DNA of 64,000 bases from [Actinomadura] parvosata subsp. kistnae (GCF_900323885.1 NZ_OOHJ01000015.1:1075486-1139485); one strand, 5' to 3'; counted from the first letter of the stretch, positions 6,704-15,553 are shown. Program-made: numbers and translations. Notes: a model not told the origin generated them from the sequence alone.

Positions 6704-8620
6704 ATGAAGGTTGTCGAGGTGACGAAGTTCGGCGGTCCCGACGTGCTCGTGGCCAAGCGGGTGCCAGAGCCCGTGGCGGGGCCGGGGCAGGTCGTGATCG
6801 GTGTGTCGGTGGTGGACGTGATGTCCATCGACGCGCAGCTGCGGGCCGGGTGGGGGCGTGACTGGTTCCCCGCCCGGCCGCCGTTCGTGCCCGGCACGGG
6901 CGTGGCCGGGCGGGTGATCTCGGCCGGTGACGGTGTCGAAGCCGGGTGGGTGGGACGGCGGGTGGCCGCGCTGCTCCCCGGCGGCGGCGCCTACGCCGAG
7001 CGGGCCGTGGCCGGGGTGGAGACGCTCGTCGCGGTGCCCGACGAGGTGCCGCTGTGGCAGGCGGCGGCGCTCGTCCAGGTCGGGCCCGCGGCACTGAGCC
7101 TCGTCGAGGCGGCCGAGCTGCGGCCGGGCGCGCGGGTGCTGGTCACGGGGGCCGGTGGCGCGCTGGGTCTGGCGCTCGTACGGCTGGCGAGCGCGGCCGG
7201 CGCCCGCGTGACGGCGGCGGCGCACGGCCAAGCCAAACGGGCGGCGGCCCTGGAGGCGGGAGCGGCGCAGGCCGTGGACTACCCGGAGCTCGCGGGGAGT
7301 TCCGAGGGCGTGCGGGACGACGGGGCCGGCGCGGGGAGCTCCGGCGGCGTGCGGGACGACGGGGTCGCCGCGATGAGCTTCGAGGTCGTGTTCGACGGGG
7401 TCGGTGGGGAGGTCGGCGCGGCGGCGTTCGAGCTGGTCGCGTCCGGCGGCCGGTTCTTCGCGTACGGGGTGCCGAGCGGCTCCGTGGCGCCCGTCGATCC
7501 CGCGGAGGCCGGGCGGCGCGGCGTCCGGCTGATCGGCATGGAGCAGGTCCAGTTCGCCCCCGACGAGTTCAGGCGGCTGGCCGAGCGGACGTTCAAGGAG
7601 GCGGCGGCGGGCCGGCTCGCGACCGCCGTGGGCCTGGTCGTGCCGCTGGAGCGGGCGGCCGAGGCGCACGCCGCGCTGCAGTCGCGCGAGCTGGTCGGCA
7701 AGGCGCTGCTGGTGGCGAGCGCGCGGGCGGCCCGGTACAGCCGGCACGGCGGGCCGGAGGTGCTGGAGATAGTGGAGGTCCCGCTGCCGGAGCCGGGCCC
7801 CGGCCAGGTGCGGGTGGCCGTCAGGGCGGCGGGCGTGAACCCGATCGACTGGAAGCTGCGCCGGGGCTTCCGCGGCGCCGCGCCGGACGGGCCGCAGGGC
7901 ACCGGCATGGAGCTGGCGGGCACGGTGGACGCGCTCGGCCCTGGCGTGCGCGGGCTGCGGCTCGGCGACCCGGTGTACGGGCAGGTGGCGCCGGGAGCGG
8001 TGGCCACGCACGCGATCGCCGAGGCCGAAGCCCTGGCGCCCAAGCCGGACGATCTCACGTACGAGGAGGCCGCCGCGCTGCCCGTGGCGGTCGAGACGGC
8101 TCGGCGCGCCCTGCGCGACCTGGGTGTCGAGGAGGGGGAGACGCTGCTGATCCACGCGGTCGCGGGCGGCGTCGGCCTGGCCGCCGCGCAGCTCGCGCTC
8201 GCCCAGGGCGTCACGGTCATCGGCACGGCGAGCGAGCGCCACCACGACTTCCTGCGCGGCCTCGGCGTGCGTCCCGTGGCCTACGGGGAGGGGCTGGAGC
8301 GGCGCCTGCCACCGTCCGTCGATCGGGTGCTGGACGCCTCGGGCCGGGGCGAGCTGGAGCTGTCGGTACGGCTGACCGGCGACCCGAACCGGGTGATCAC
8401 GATCGCGGACCGGGACGGGGCGCAGCGGCTCGGGGTGCGGTTCTCGACCGGCGACGGGGCCGCCGCGGCGGCCCGCGCCCTGCGCGAGGCGCCGCACGTG
8501 CGGCTGCCGGTCGCCGAGGTGTTCCCGCTGGAGCGCATCGCGGACGCCCACCGCCGCAGCGAGGAGGGCCACTTCCTGGGCAAGCTGGTGATCAGCACCG
8601 CTTCCTGGGCAAGCTGGTGA
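6704..8620 (+). CDS. Tandem fusion of two zinc-less quinone-oxidoreductase (MDR) units
   Basis: A 638-residue protein made of two medium-chain dehydrogenase/reductase modules, each normally a separate protein of about 310-340 residues. Module one (1-340) runs from MKVVEVTKFGGPDVLV through the nucleotide loop GAGGALGLALVRLA to ALLVAS. Module two starts immediately with ARAARYSRHGGPEVLEI, the usual N-terminus of such enzymes, and contains AVAGGVGLAAAQLALAQG and a terminal GHFLGKLVI. No zinc-ligand pattern is visible, so NADPH:quinone-type reduction is likely. The first module carries a 39-bp in-frame tandem duplication. The normal C-terminus LGKLVI is followed by a few residues encoded by a further duplication. 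A SoxR-type box precedes it, which fits a redox-stress role. Confidence 0.85.
   Translation: MKVVEVTKFGGPDVLVAKRVPEPVAGPGQVVIGVSVVDVMSIDAQLRAGWGRDWFPARPPFVPGTGVAGRVISAGDGVEAGWVGRRVAALLPGGGAYAERAVAGVETLVAVPDEVPLWQAAALVQVGPAALSLVEAAELRPGARVLVTGAGGALGLALVRLASAAGARVTAAAHGQAKRAAALEAGAAQAVDYPELAGSSEGVRDDGAGAGSSGGVRDDGVAAMSFEVVFDGVGGEVGAAAFELVASGGRFFAYGVPSGSVAPVDPAEAGRRGVRLIGMEQVQFAPDEFRRLAERTFKEAAAGRLATAVGLVVPLERAAEAHAALQSRELVGKALLVASARAARYSRHGGPEVLEIVEVPLPEPGPGQVRVAVRAAGVNPIDWKLRRGFRGAAPDGPQGTGMELAGTVDALGPGVRGLRLGDPVYGQVAPGAVATHAIAEAEALAPKPDDLTYEEAAALPVAVETARRALRDLGVEEGETLLIHAVAGGVGLAAAQLALAQGVTVIGTASERHHDFLRGLGVRPVAYGEGLERRLPPSVDRVLDASGRGELELSVRLTGDPNRVITIADRDGAQRLGVRFSTGDGAAAAARALREAPHVRLPVAEVFPLERIADAHRRSEEGHFLGKLVISTASWASW
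7292..7369 (+). repeat. 39-bp in-frame tandem duplication inside the dehydrogenase gene
   Basis: Two adjacent 39-bp copies (7292-7330 and 7331-7369) with a handful of differences encode AGSSEGVRDDGAG and AGSSGGVRDDGVA. They sit in a loop after the nucleotide-binding half of module one. The duplication keeps the frame and resembles in style the arrays found outside genes in this window. Confidence 0.85.
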
Positions 8621-8725
8621 TCGGCAACGATCCGGCGTAGGGCAGAACGCAAGCAAGCCGGTGATCGGCACCGCTCCGGCGTAAGGCAGAACGCGGGCAA
8701 GCCGGCGATCACCACGGCTCGGGCC
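8571..8725 (+). repeat. Duplicated 3' end of the dehydrogenase gene
   Basis: The segment cttcctgggcaagctggtga near 8571 recurs about 31 bases later in another frame, where it would encode the usual FLGKLVI end and then a stop at 8638. Two further decayed copies with the cores ggcagaacgcnngcaagccg and tgatcggcaccgctccggcg continue to about 8725. The real stop at 8618 therefore lies inside the first repeat unit. Confidence 0.8.
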
Positions 8726-8728
8726 GTA

Positions 8729-8751
8729 ATGCGGAAGCCACCTTGCCGCAT
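8729..8751. promoter_or_regulatory. Dyad upstream of the WYL regulator
   Basis: ATGCGG and CCGCAT form a perfect 6-bp inverted repeat with 11 bases between the arms, 21 bases before the start of the WYL gene. A CACACT at 8761-8766 could act as -10. It is a candidate autoregulatory operator; the assignment rests only on position and symmetry. Confidence 0.35.
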
Positions 8752-8771
8752 GAGCGGGCACACTGGTGCTC

Positions 8772-9728
8772 ATGCTGGAAACCTCGGCCCGCCTGCTCAA
8801 GCTCCTCTCCCTCCTCCAGGCGCACCGCGACTGGTCCGGCCCCGAGCTGTCGGCCCGGCTCGGCGTCTCCACGCGGACGATCCGCAACGACGTCGAGCGC
8901 CTGCGTTCGCTCGGCTACCCGGTGCACGCCACCCCGGGCGTGGCCGGCGGTTACCGGCTGGGGGCGGGGGCGGCGCTGCCGCCGCTGCTGCTGGACGACG
9001 AGGAGGCCGTCGCGGTGGCGGTGGGGCTGGGCCGGGCGGCCGGGGGCGGCGTGGAGGGGATCGAGGAGAGCTCGGTGCGCGCGCTGGCCAAGCTGGAGCA
9101 GGTGCTGCCGTCGCGGTTGCGGCGGCGGGTGAGCGCGCTGAACGCGTACACGGTGCAGATCCCGGGCAGCGCGCCGTCCGTGCCGCCGGAGGTGCTGACC
9201 ACGATCGCGAACGCCGCCCGCGACCACGAGGGCCTGCGTTTCGACTACACGGCCCACGAAGGCGAGCCGACGGTGCGGAACGTGGAGCCGCACCGCCTGG
9301 TGCACCGGCGCGGCCGCTGGTATCTGGTGGGCTACGACGTGGACCGTGACGGCTGGCGCACGTTCCGGGTGGACCGGATACGCCTGCGCACGCCGTCGGG
9401 GCCGCGCTTCACGCCGCGCGAGCTGCCGGGCGACGGCGACGTGGCGGCGTACGTGGAGAAGGGGCTGAACACGGCGATGTGGCGGTACCGGGCGACGGTG
9501 CTGCTGCACGCGCCCGCCGAGCGGATGCGGGAGCTGCCGCTCGGCCTGGAGGTCGAGCCGGTGGACGAGGGCACCTGCGTGCTGAAGCTGGGCGGTGACG
9601 ACCTCAACGGGATCGCGGTGTGGGTCGGGTTCATCGGCGTGGACTTCGAGGTGCTCGACCCGCCGGAGCTGGCCGAGCACGTCCTGGGGCTGTCGGAACG
9701 CTACCGGCGGGCGGCCGGGGGCCACTGA
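8772..9728 (+). CDS. WYL-domain HTH transcriptional regulator (paralogue)
   Basis: A 318-residue regulator with the same architecture as the one at 1693: winged helix at the N-terminus (LLSLLQAHRDWSGPELSARL, GVSTRTIRNDVERLRSLGYPV), WYL domain around 140-210 (HRLVHRRGRWYLVGYDVDRDGWRTFRVDRI) and a C-terminal extension. ATG 8772 is chosen over the GTG at 8766 because homologues begin MLETSARLLKLL. It follows the oxidoreductase fusion in the same direction, about 150 bases downstream across a repeat, so it may be read from its own promoter. Its target is unknown. Confidence 0.92.
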   Translation: MLETSARLLKLLSLLQAHRDWSGPELSARLGVSTRTIRNDVERLRSLGYPVHATPGVAGGYRLGAGAALPPLLLDDEEAVAVAVGLGRAAGGGVEGIEESSVRALAKLEQVLPSRLRRRVSALNAYTVQIPGSAPSVPPEVLTTIANAARDHEGLRFDYTAHEGEPTVRNVEPHRLVHRRGRWYLVGYDVDRDGWRTFRVDRIRLRTPSGPRFTPRELPGDGDVAAYVEKGLNTAMWRYRATVLLHAPAERMRELPLGLEVEPVDEGTCVLKLGGDDLNGIAVWVGFIGVDFEVLDPPELAEHVLGLSERYRRAAGGH

Positions 9729-9855
9729 GGAGGCGGGCGGTCGGGAGCCGCTGAGGAGGCGGGCGGTCGGGGGCCGCTGAGGAGGCGGGCGGTCGGGAGC
9801 CGCTGAGGAGGCGGGCGGTCGGGGGCCGCTGAGGAGGCGGGCGGTCAGTGGCCGG
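9706..9855 (+). repeat. 26-bp tandem array copied from the end of the WYL gene
   Basis: Five 26-bp units follow the WYL stop codon without spacers; the unit core is tgaggaggcgggcggtcggg, with alternating gagccgc and gggccgc ends. The last eight codons and stop of the WYL gene match the unit at about 22 of 26 positions, so the array appears to have grown from the gene terminus. It ends 40 bases before the next start. Confidence 0.88.
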
Positions 9856-9893
9856 TAAGGGGCCGGTCAGCGGGGCGGGCGAGGCTTCCGTCC

Positions 9894-11009
9894 ATGAAGA
9901 ACATGACCCGCGTGGCAGGCGGCAAGGACGACTTCCAGCTCGTCACCCACCTCACCCTCACCGGCGGCCAGTACGAGATCGGCAAGGCCCTCACGCAGGA
10001 GGCGCGCCGGCTCGGCTGGTCCCCCGCGCCGATCGACCCGGTGGTGGGCCGGGCGCGCAGGGCCTGGTTCGAGCGGCACTGGCCGCAGCACCACGCCCGC
10101 ATGGACGGCGCCGCGGCGGTGCTGGGCCTCGACCCGGACCAGGACGAGCTGGTCCTCGACGACCAGGGCTACGTCCCCGAGGGGTACGGCTGCTCGGCCC
10201 TGTGGATCCCGCCGTCGGCCGCGGCGGACGGCCACGGCCGGGCGGGCCGCAACTACGACTTCTTCCCGGGGACCACCAGCGAGATCATGGGCGGCGAGCC
10301 GCGGCCGGGCGAGCTGCCCATGGCCTCCCGCCCGTACGTGATCACCACACTCCCGGACGAGGGGCTGTCGTCGGTGGTGCTGACGATGTCGGCGCTCGAC
10401 GGCTGCATGGACGGCATCAACTCGGCGGGCCTGGCCGTCATGCTGCTGATCGCCGACATCGAGAACGCCGAGCCGCCCCGGAGCTTCGCGCCGCAGGTGG
10501 GGGTGAACAGCGTGCAGCTGCCCCGCTTCCTGATCGACACGTGCGAGAACGCCGACCAGGCCAAGCAGGCGCTGCTGGGCGCCAAGCAGTACGACCACGG
10601 CATGCCCCTGCACTACCTGGTGGCCGACGCACACGGGCAGGCGTTCGTGTGGGAGCGCGGCAGGGACGGCGTCGAGCACATCGTCGAGTTCGGCGACGGC
10701 CCGCTGTGCGTCACGAACCATCTGCTGCACCGCCACCCCGACCCAATGAACCTGCCGGAGGACACCGGGTCGAGCTTCGCCTCCTACGGCCGGCTGCGCA
10801 CGTTGTACGAGCGCAGCAAGGGCGCCACGATGTCGGCCGGCGACCTGCGGGCGAGCATGCGCGCGGTCGCGCAGCCGGAGGACGCGGCCGTGCCGTTCCG
10901 CACCCTGTGGAGCAGCGTCTTCGACACGGCCGACCGCACCTTGTCCACCCGCTTCTACCTGGGTGAGGGCGGGCGTTACAGCGAGGAGCTGGTGTTCCCG
11001 GCGAGGTAG
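9894..11009 (+). CDS. C45-family Ntn hydrolase / acyltransferase-like protein
   Basis: A 371-residue protein of the acyl-CoA:6-aminopenicillanic-acid acyltransferase / peptidase C45 group. These enzymes cut their own chain and use the freed N-terminal Cys as nucleophile to hydrolyse or transfer amides. The expected self-cleavage site is before Cys100 in EGYGCSALWIPP, followed by the GRNYDFFPG motif near 120 and NSAGLAVMLL further on. Actinomycete members are mostly uncharacterised, so the amide substrate is unknown. The 3' end overlaps the convergent acyl-CoA synthetase gene by 34 bases. Nothing suggests a secretion signal. Confidence 0.82.
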   Translation: MKNMTRVAGGKDDFQLVTHLTLTGGQYEIGKALTQEARRLGWSPAPIDPVVGRARRAWFERHWPQHHARMDGAAAVLGLDPDQDELVLDDQGYVPEGYGCSALWIPPSAAADGHGRAGRNYDFFPGTTSEIMGGEPRPGELPMASRPYVITTLPDEGLSSVVLTMSALDGCMDGINSAGLAVMLLIADIENAEPPRSFAPQVGVNSVQLPRFLIDTCENADQAKQALLGAKQYDHGMPLHYLVADAHGQAFVWERGRDGVEHIVEFGDGPLCVTNHLLHRHPDPMNLPEDTGSSFASYGRLRTLYERSKGATMSAGDLRASMRAVAQPEDAAVPFRTLWSSVFDTADRTLSTRFYLGEGGRYSEELVFPAR

Positions 11010-12478
11010 TCGGCGCGCACCTTGGAGCGGGACAGCTTGCCGGTGGGGGTACGCGGGAGCGCCGCCCGGTACTCGATCACCTTCGGCTGCTTGAACCGGG
11101 CGATGCGCGGCCCGCAGTGCTCCATCAGCTCGGCCGTGAGCTGGGGGCCCGGCTCGACGCCGTCGGCGGGCTGCACGAGGGCGACCACGTTGTGGCCCCA
11201 TTCCTCGTCGGGCACGCCGATGACGGCCACGTCGGCCACGGCGGGGTGCTCCAGCAGGGCGGCCTCGATCTCGGCGGGGTAGATGTTCACCCCGCCGGAG
11301 ACGATCAGGTCGGTGCGCCGGTCGCACAGGAACAGGTAGCCGTCCTCGTCGAGGTAGCCGATGTCGCCGGGGGCGTACCACTCCCCTCTCTTGCTGGCGG
11401 CGGTCTTGGCGGGGTCCTTGCGGTACTCGAAGGAGCCCATGCTGGACTTGACGTAGATCATGCCGGGCTCGCCGGGCGGCAGCTCCTGGCCGGCGTCGTC
11501 GAGGATCCTCGCCTCGAACGTGGGCGCGGGCCGGCCCACGGTGCCCGGTCTGGCGAGCCAGTCGTGCGGTTTGACGGAGAAGGCGATGGTGGACTCGGTC
11601 GAGCCGTAGTACTCGTACAGGACCGGCCCCCACCACTCCATGATCTGCCGCTTGACGGCGACGGGGCAGGCGGCGGCGGTGTGGATGACCTGGCGCAGGC
11701 TCGACACGTCGTACTTGTCGCGGACGTCCGGCGGGAGCTGCAGCATCCGGTGGAACATGGTCGGCACCATCATCGCGTTCGAGACGCGGTGCCGCTCGAT
11801 GAGCTCCAGGATGTGCACCGGGTCGAACCGGGGCGTGATCACGACGGTGTGCCCGAGGTGCAGCGCGAACTGGGCGTGCGCGCAGGGCGCGGAGTGGTAC
11901 ATCGGGGAGGTCACGAGGTGCACGTCGTCGCCCGGCTTCAGGTCCACGACCTCGCCGACGAACCACGTGTAGAGCGGCACGATCGCCTCGGGCTCGGCGC
12001 CGGGCAGCCTGCGCTGCACGCCCTTGGGGAAGCCGGTGGTGCCGGAGGTGTACCACATGACGGCCCCGGCGGTCCGCCCGCCGGGCGCGCCGGTGGGCTG
12101 CCCTTCGGCCAGCCCGTCCGTGCCGACCTCGGCGCCGGGCACGGCCTGGTCGGGGCCGGTGACGACGACCTTGGCGTCGCAGTCGCCCAGGATGTACGCG
12201 ATCTCCGCGTCGGTCAGGTGCCAGTTGATCGGCACGTAGTACAGCCCGATCTGCCCGGTCGCCATGACCATGACCAGCGCGTCCACGCCGTTGGGCAGCA
12301 CCCCGGCCACCACGTCCCCGGTGACCAGGCCGCGGGCGCGCAGGCCGTGCGAGACCTGGTTGACGCGGGCGAGCAGGTCGCCGTAGGTGACGCGGGTGTC
12401 GTCGGTGTCGATCACGGCCAGGCGGCCGGGGTCGGCCGCGGCGATGGCGTAGAAGCCCGGCAGCTCGCTGACGTCCAT
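10976..12478 (-). CDS. Acyl-CoA synthetase (FadD/ANL superfamily)
   Basis: A 500-residue adenylate-forming enzyme that activates a carboxylic acid to its CoA thioester. Visible motifs are the P-loop-like YTSGTTGFPKG, YEYYGSTES, GDIGYLDEDGYLFLCDR with the hinge Asp/Arg, and the C-terminal PRTPTGKLSRSK carrying the catalytic Lys. The start at 12478 overlaps the stop of the upstream acyl-CoA dehydrogenase (TGATG), so the gene is translationally coupled as the last member of a three-gene operon. The substrate is probably a fatty or sterol-side-chain acid, judged from the neighbours. The upstream in-frame extension to 12895 is a shadow. Confidence 0.92.
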   Translation of the reverse strand: MDVSELPGFYAIAAADPGRLAVIDTDDTRVTYGDLLARVNQVSHGLRARGLVTGDVVAGVLPNGVDALVMVMATGQIGLYYVPINWHLTDAEIAYILGDCDAKVVVTGPDQAVPGAEVGTDGLAEGQPTGAPGGRTAGAVMWYTSGTTGFPKGVQRRLPGAEPEAIVPLYTWFVGEVVDLKPGDDVHLVTSPMYHSAPCAHAQFALHLGHTVVITPRFDPVHILELIERHRVSNAMMVPTMFHRMLQLPPDVRDKYDVSSLRQVIHTAAACPVAVKRQIMEWWGPVLYEYYGSTESTIAFSVKPHDWLARPGTVGRPAPTFEARILDDAGQELPPGEPGMIYVKSSMGSFEYRKDPAKTAASKRGEWYAPGDIGYLDEDGYLFLCDRRTDLIVSGGVNIYPAEIEAALLEHPAVADVAVIGVPDEEWGHNVVALVQPADGVEPGPQLTAELMEHCGPRIARFKQPKVIEYRAALPRTPTGKLSRSKVRADYLAGNTSSSL

Positions 12479-13500
12479 CAAAGCTCCAGCAGTTGTGCGA
12501 GGCGGGCGCGGTGGATGCGGGGCGGGCCGAGCAGCACTTCGTCCGCCTTGGCCCGTTTGTAGAACAGGTGGGCGTCGTGCTCCCAGGTGTAGCCGATGCC
12601 GCCGTGCAGCAGCAAGTGGTCGCGGGCGACCTCGAAGCAGGCGCGGCCGACGTACGCCTGGGCGAGCGCGGCGGCCTCCGGCAGCTCCTCGGGCGACTCG
12701 TCGGCGGCCCAGGCGGCGTACCGGACGATGGACTCGGCCTGCTCCAGCTTGCAATGCATGTCGGCGAGCTTGTGCTTGACCCCTTGGTAGGAGCCGATGT
12801 AGCGGCCGAACGCGACGCGGATCTTGGCGTAGGCCACGATGGCGTCGAGCGCCGCCCGCATCACGCCGAGCTGCTCGGCGGCCAGGGCCACGCACACCCG
12901 TTCGAAGACGCCCGACTCCGGGGCGGGGCCGAGGACGCGGGCGGGCGCGCCGGCCAGCACGATCGTCGCCTGGTCGCGGGTGAGGTCGAGCGTCTCCAGC
13001 GCGGTCCTGCTCACGCCCGGCCCGGCCAGCTCGACGGCCACCAGGACCGGGGCGTCGCCGTCGCGGGCGGGCGCCACCAGCACGTCGGCCTCGCTGCCCG
13101 ACAGCACCTGCGCCAGCGTGCCGCTCACGGCGCCGCCGTCGAGGGACAGCTCGGTGGTGCTCAGCGTGGCCGCGACGCGGCCCTCGGCGATGCCGCTCTG
13201 CAGCTCCTTGTCGGGCACCTGGGTCAGCGCAAGCGCGGCGAACGCGGTGGCCAGGAACGGGCCCGGCAGCAGGGCGGCGCCCGTCTCCTCCAGCGCCACG
13301 GCCAGCTCGGACAGGCCCGCGCCGGCGCCGCCGTACTCCTCGGGGACGATCAGGCCCGACAGGCCCAGCTCGCCGTTGAGCCGCGCGTACACCTGCGGGT
13401 CGTAGCCGTCGCGGACCTTGGGCAGCGGGGAGGCGGCGCGCAGGAAGTCGCGGACGGCCGCGCGCAGCTCCTGCTGCTCCTGACTGAGTACGAGCTTCAC
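12478..13500 (-). CDS. Acyl-CoA dehydrogenase (short partner, FadE28-like)
   Basis: A 340-residue acyl-CoA dehydrogenase-fold flavoprotein, starting with a GTG that overlaps the stop of the preceding dehydrogenase gene by four bases. The sequence shows the N-terminal helical domain (EEYGGAGAGLSELAVALEETG), a beta domain and the C-terminal bundle (AFGRYIGSYQGVKHKLADM, LLLHGGIGYTWEHDAHLFYKRA). The pair of a ~388-residue and a ~340-residue dehydrogenase in overlapping genes has the same sizes and order as FadE29/FadE28 of Mycobacterium, which form an alpha2beta2 enzyme acting on CoA-activated steroid side chains. That analogy is inference from size and pairing. Confidence 0.88.
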   Translation of the reverse strand: MKLVLSQEQQELRAAVRDFLRAASPLPKVRDGYDPQVYARLNGELGLSGLIVPEEYGGAGAGLSELAVALEETGAALLPGPFLATAFAALALTQVPDKELQSGIAEGRVAATLSTTELSLDGGAVSGTLAQVLSGSEADVLVAPARDGDAPVLVAVELAGPGVSRTALETLDLTRDQATIVLAGAPARVLGPAPESGVFERVCVALAAEQLGVMRAALDAIVAYAKIRVAFGRYIGSYQGVKHKLADMHCKLEQAESIVRYAAWAADESPEELPEAAALAQAYVGRACFEVARDHLLLHGGIGYTWEHDAHLFYKRAKADEVLLGPPRIHRARLAQLLEL

Positions 13501-14663
13501 GCCTGCGTCCCCACTTTCAGGTCCTTGAACGGCACGGTCTTGTCCACCCGCGGCTCCGGCGGCAGGCCCAGCACGCGGTCGCCGACGATGTTGCGCATGA
13601 TCTCGTTCGTGCCGCCGCCCAGCGCCATGCCGGGCGCCATGGAGATCGCGCGCGCGAGGGGGTGGTCGGCCAGCGCCGCCTCGGGGCCGGCGAGCCGGGT
13701 GGCGAGGTCGGCCTGGTAGAGGGTGAGCTCGGCCAGCAGCAGCTTGGCGGCGCTGCCGCGGGCGCCGGGGAAGAGGCCGGCCTTGGTCTCCTGGGCGAGC
13801 CGCTGGTTGAACAGGGCCAGCGCGCGGGTGCGGATGTGCAGCTCGACGAGCTCGTCACGGACCAGCGGGTCGCTGGTGTCGAGGGCCCGGCGCAGCGCCT
13901 CCACGGAGGCCGGGTGGTCCTTCTGGCCGCCCATGCCGACGCCCGCGGAGATCGACAGCCGCTCGTGCAGGAGGGTCGTGACGGCCACGCTCCAGCCGTC
14001 GTCGACCTCGCCGACGCGGTGCTCGTCGGGGATCGGGACGTTGTCGAAGAAGACCTCGTTGAAGTTGGCCCGGCCGGACATGTCCTTCAGCGGCCTGACG
14101 GTCACGCCGGGGTGGTGCATGTCGATCACGAACATGGTCAGGCCCTTGTGCTTGGGCACATCGACGTTCGTACGGGCGAGCAGCAGCCCCCAGTCGGCGT
14201 GGTGGGCGACGGAGGTCCACACCTTCTGGCCGTTGACGATCCAGTGGTCGCCATCACGCACGGCCCTGGTCTGCAGGCTGGCGACGTCGCTGCCGGCGCC
14301 GGGCTCGGAGAAGAGCTGGCACCAGATCTCCTCGCCGCGCAGCAGCGGCCGGACGAACCGCTCCCGCAGGGCGTCGGAGCCCCGGTCGACGATCGTCGGC
14401 CCGGTCATGCCGAGGCCGATCGAGAAGACGTAGGTGGGCAGGACGTAGTGGCGGGCCTCCTCGGCGAACACCCGCTCCTCCGCCTGGGTCAGCCCCTGGC
14501 CGCCCCACTGCTTCGGCCAGGTGATGCCGGAGTATCCGGCGTCGTAGAGCTTGGCCATGAACTCCTTGGCCCGGGCGATCCCGTCGGCCTCCGGGTAGTC
14601 GTCGGTCGGAACGTTCTCCCGCAGCCAGTGCGCGGCCGCATGCCGATACTCAGCAAGGTTCAC
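13497..14663 (-). CDS. Acyl-CoA dehydrogenase (long partner, FadE29-like)
   Basis: A 388-residue acyl-CoA dehydrogenase, first gene of the operon. The GTG start at 14663 has GAGGAG five bases upstream. Recognisable segments are ITWPKQWGGQGLTQAEERVFAEE, the FAD/substrate segment CQLFSEPGAGSDVASLQTRA, the beta-domain NGQKVWTS, and the C-terminal GTNEIMRNIVGDRVLGLP. It oxidises an acyl-CoA to the 2-enoyl-CoA with FAD and passes electrons to ETF. Paired with the shorter dehydrogenase behind it, it may form a heterotetramer for bulky substrates. It is divergent from a TetR regulator. Confidence 0.92.
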   Translation of the reverse strand: MNLAEYRHAAAHWLRENVPTDDYPEADGIARAKEFMAKLYDAGYSGITWPKQWGGQGLTQAEERVFAEEARHYVLPTYVFSIGLGMTGPTIVDRGSDALRERFVRPLLRGEEIWCQLFSEPGAGSDVASLQTRAVRDGDHWIVNGQKVWTSVAHHADWGLLLARTNVDVPKHKGLTMFVIDMHHPGVTVRPLKDMSGRANFNEVFFDNVPIPDEHRVGEVDDGWSVAVTTLLHERLSISAGVGMGGQKDHPASVEALRRALDTSDPLVRDELVELHIRTRALALFNQRLAQETKAGLFPGARGSAAKLLLAELTLYQADLATRLAGPEAALADHPLARAISMAPGMALGGGTNEIMRNIVGDRVLGLPPEPRVDKTVPFKDLKVGTQA

Positions 14664-14680
14664 ATCGACTCCTCGGCATC

Positions 14681-14697
14681 AGTGCTCACTTACTCTA
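14681..14697 (-). promoter_or_regulatory. Putative promoter/operator of the acyl-CoA dehydrogenase operon
   Basis: Reading toward the operon, TAGAGT (14697 down to 14692) is a reasonable -10. It is followed by the small dyad AGTG-CT-CACT at 14681-14690, which would lie around the transcription start, where a TetR repressor could act. No -35 is obvious. The remaining 250 bases up to the TetR start show no gene. Confidence 0.35.
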
Positions 14698-14953
14698 GTC
14701 AGCGCCTCCGGGGACGTACAGAGCTTTGCTCTGGACATACGCGCCCGTTTCGTCCCAGCCGGGGCCGGTAAGGGATTACTGAGGGTGGTTGGAGGGACCC
14801 CGGCAGAAGCACATTCGGTGGCCGCGGTTACCATGATCAACGTGACTGTCGGTGAACGGGAAATCCGTACCGTACGCGGGTTCCTCATACCAGAACAGAT
14901 CACGCCCGGTTTGTCCTATAAATACTAATGATCAGAAGTTAGAGTTACTCGCT

Positions 14954-15553
14954 GTGACAACAGGTTTCAGCCGATTACGGCGCGAGGATTTGCTGAAAAC
15001 GGCCTGCGAGGTGATCGCGGAGCAAGGATTCGGGCACACGAGGACCCTGGACATCGCCAGGGCCGCGGGTGTCAGCCAAGCCCTGCTCTTCTACCACTTC
15101 GAGACCAAGGAGCGGCTGTTCGCCCAGGCGTTCAGCTACGCCGCCCGCCAGCATCTCCACGCGCTGGCCGACGTCGAGCAGTCGGCGGGCACGCCGACCG
15201 AACGCCTGCGCTCCCTGCTGCGGCTCTGCTCCCCCGCCATCCCCACCGAGGGCTGGCGGCTGTGGATCGACGCGTGGTCCGAGGCCATGCGCAGCGAGGA
15301 GCTGGAGGAGACCTCGCGGCGCATCGACGCCAGGGGCCGCACGCTGATGCGCGGCATCATCGAGGCCGGCGTGGCGTGCGGCGAGTTCGAGTGCCCCGAC
15401 CCCGACGCGACGACGTGGCGGCTGTTCGCGCTCATCGACGGGCTGGCCGTGCAGACGCACGCGCACCCGAAGGTGTTGTCACGGCGCAGGGTCAACGTGC
15501 TGATCCGCTCCGCGGCGTCGAGAGAGCTGGGGGTGCCCGCGGATAGACTCTGA
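14954..15553 (+). CDS. TetR/AcrR family transcriptional regulator
   Basis: A 199-residue TetR-type regulator. The GTG at 14954 (VTTGFSRLRREDLL) is chosen because it gives the normal short arm before the HTH. The upstream in-frame stretch from 14852 is compositionally unlike the rest. The helix-turn-helix is TRTLDIARAAGVSQALLFYH, about residues 27-46, and the C-terminal ligand domain contains GWRLWIDAWSEAMRSEELEE. No strong ribosome binding site precedes it. It is divergent from the acyl-CoA dehydrogenase operon and followed 91 bases later by an AurF-type oxygenase, so either or both may be its targets. Confidence 0.9.
   Translation: MTTGFSRLRREDLLKTACEVIAEQGFGHTRTLDIARAAGVSQALLFYHFETKERLFAQAFSYAARQHLHALADVEQSAGTPTERLRSLLRLCSPAIPTEGWRLWIDAWSEAMRSEELEETSRRIDARGRTLMRGIIEAGVACGEFECPDPDATTWRLFALIDGLAVQTHAHPKVLSRRRVNVLIRSAASRELGVPADRL

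Noticed and set aside
6635..8887. 750-codon minus-strand frame
   Set aside because: Antisense to the oxidoreductase fusion, with Arg/His/Gln/Ala-rich composition and no motif.
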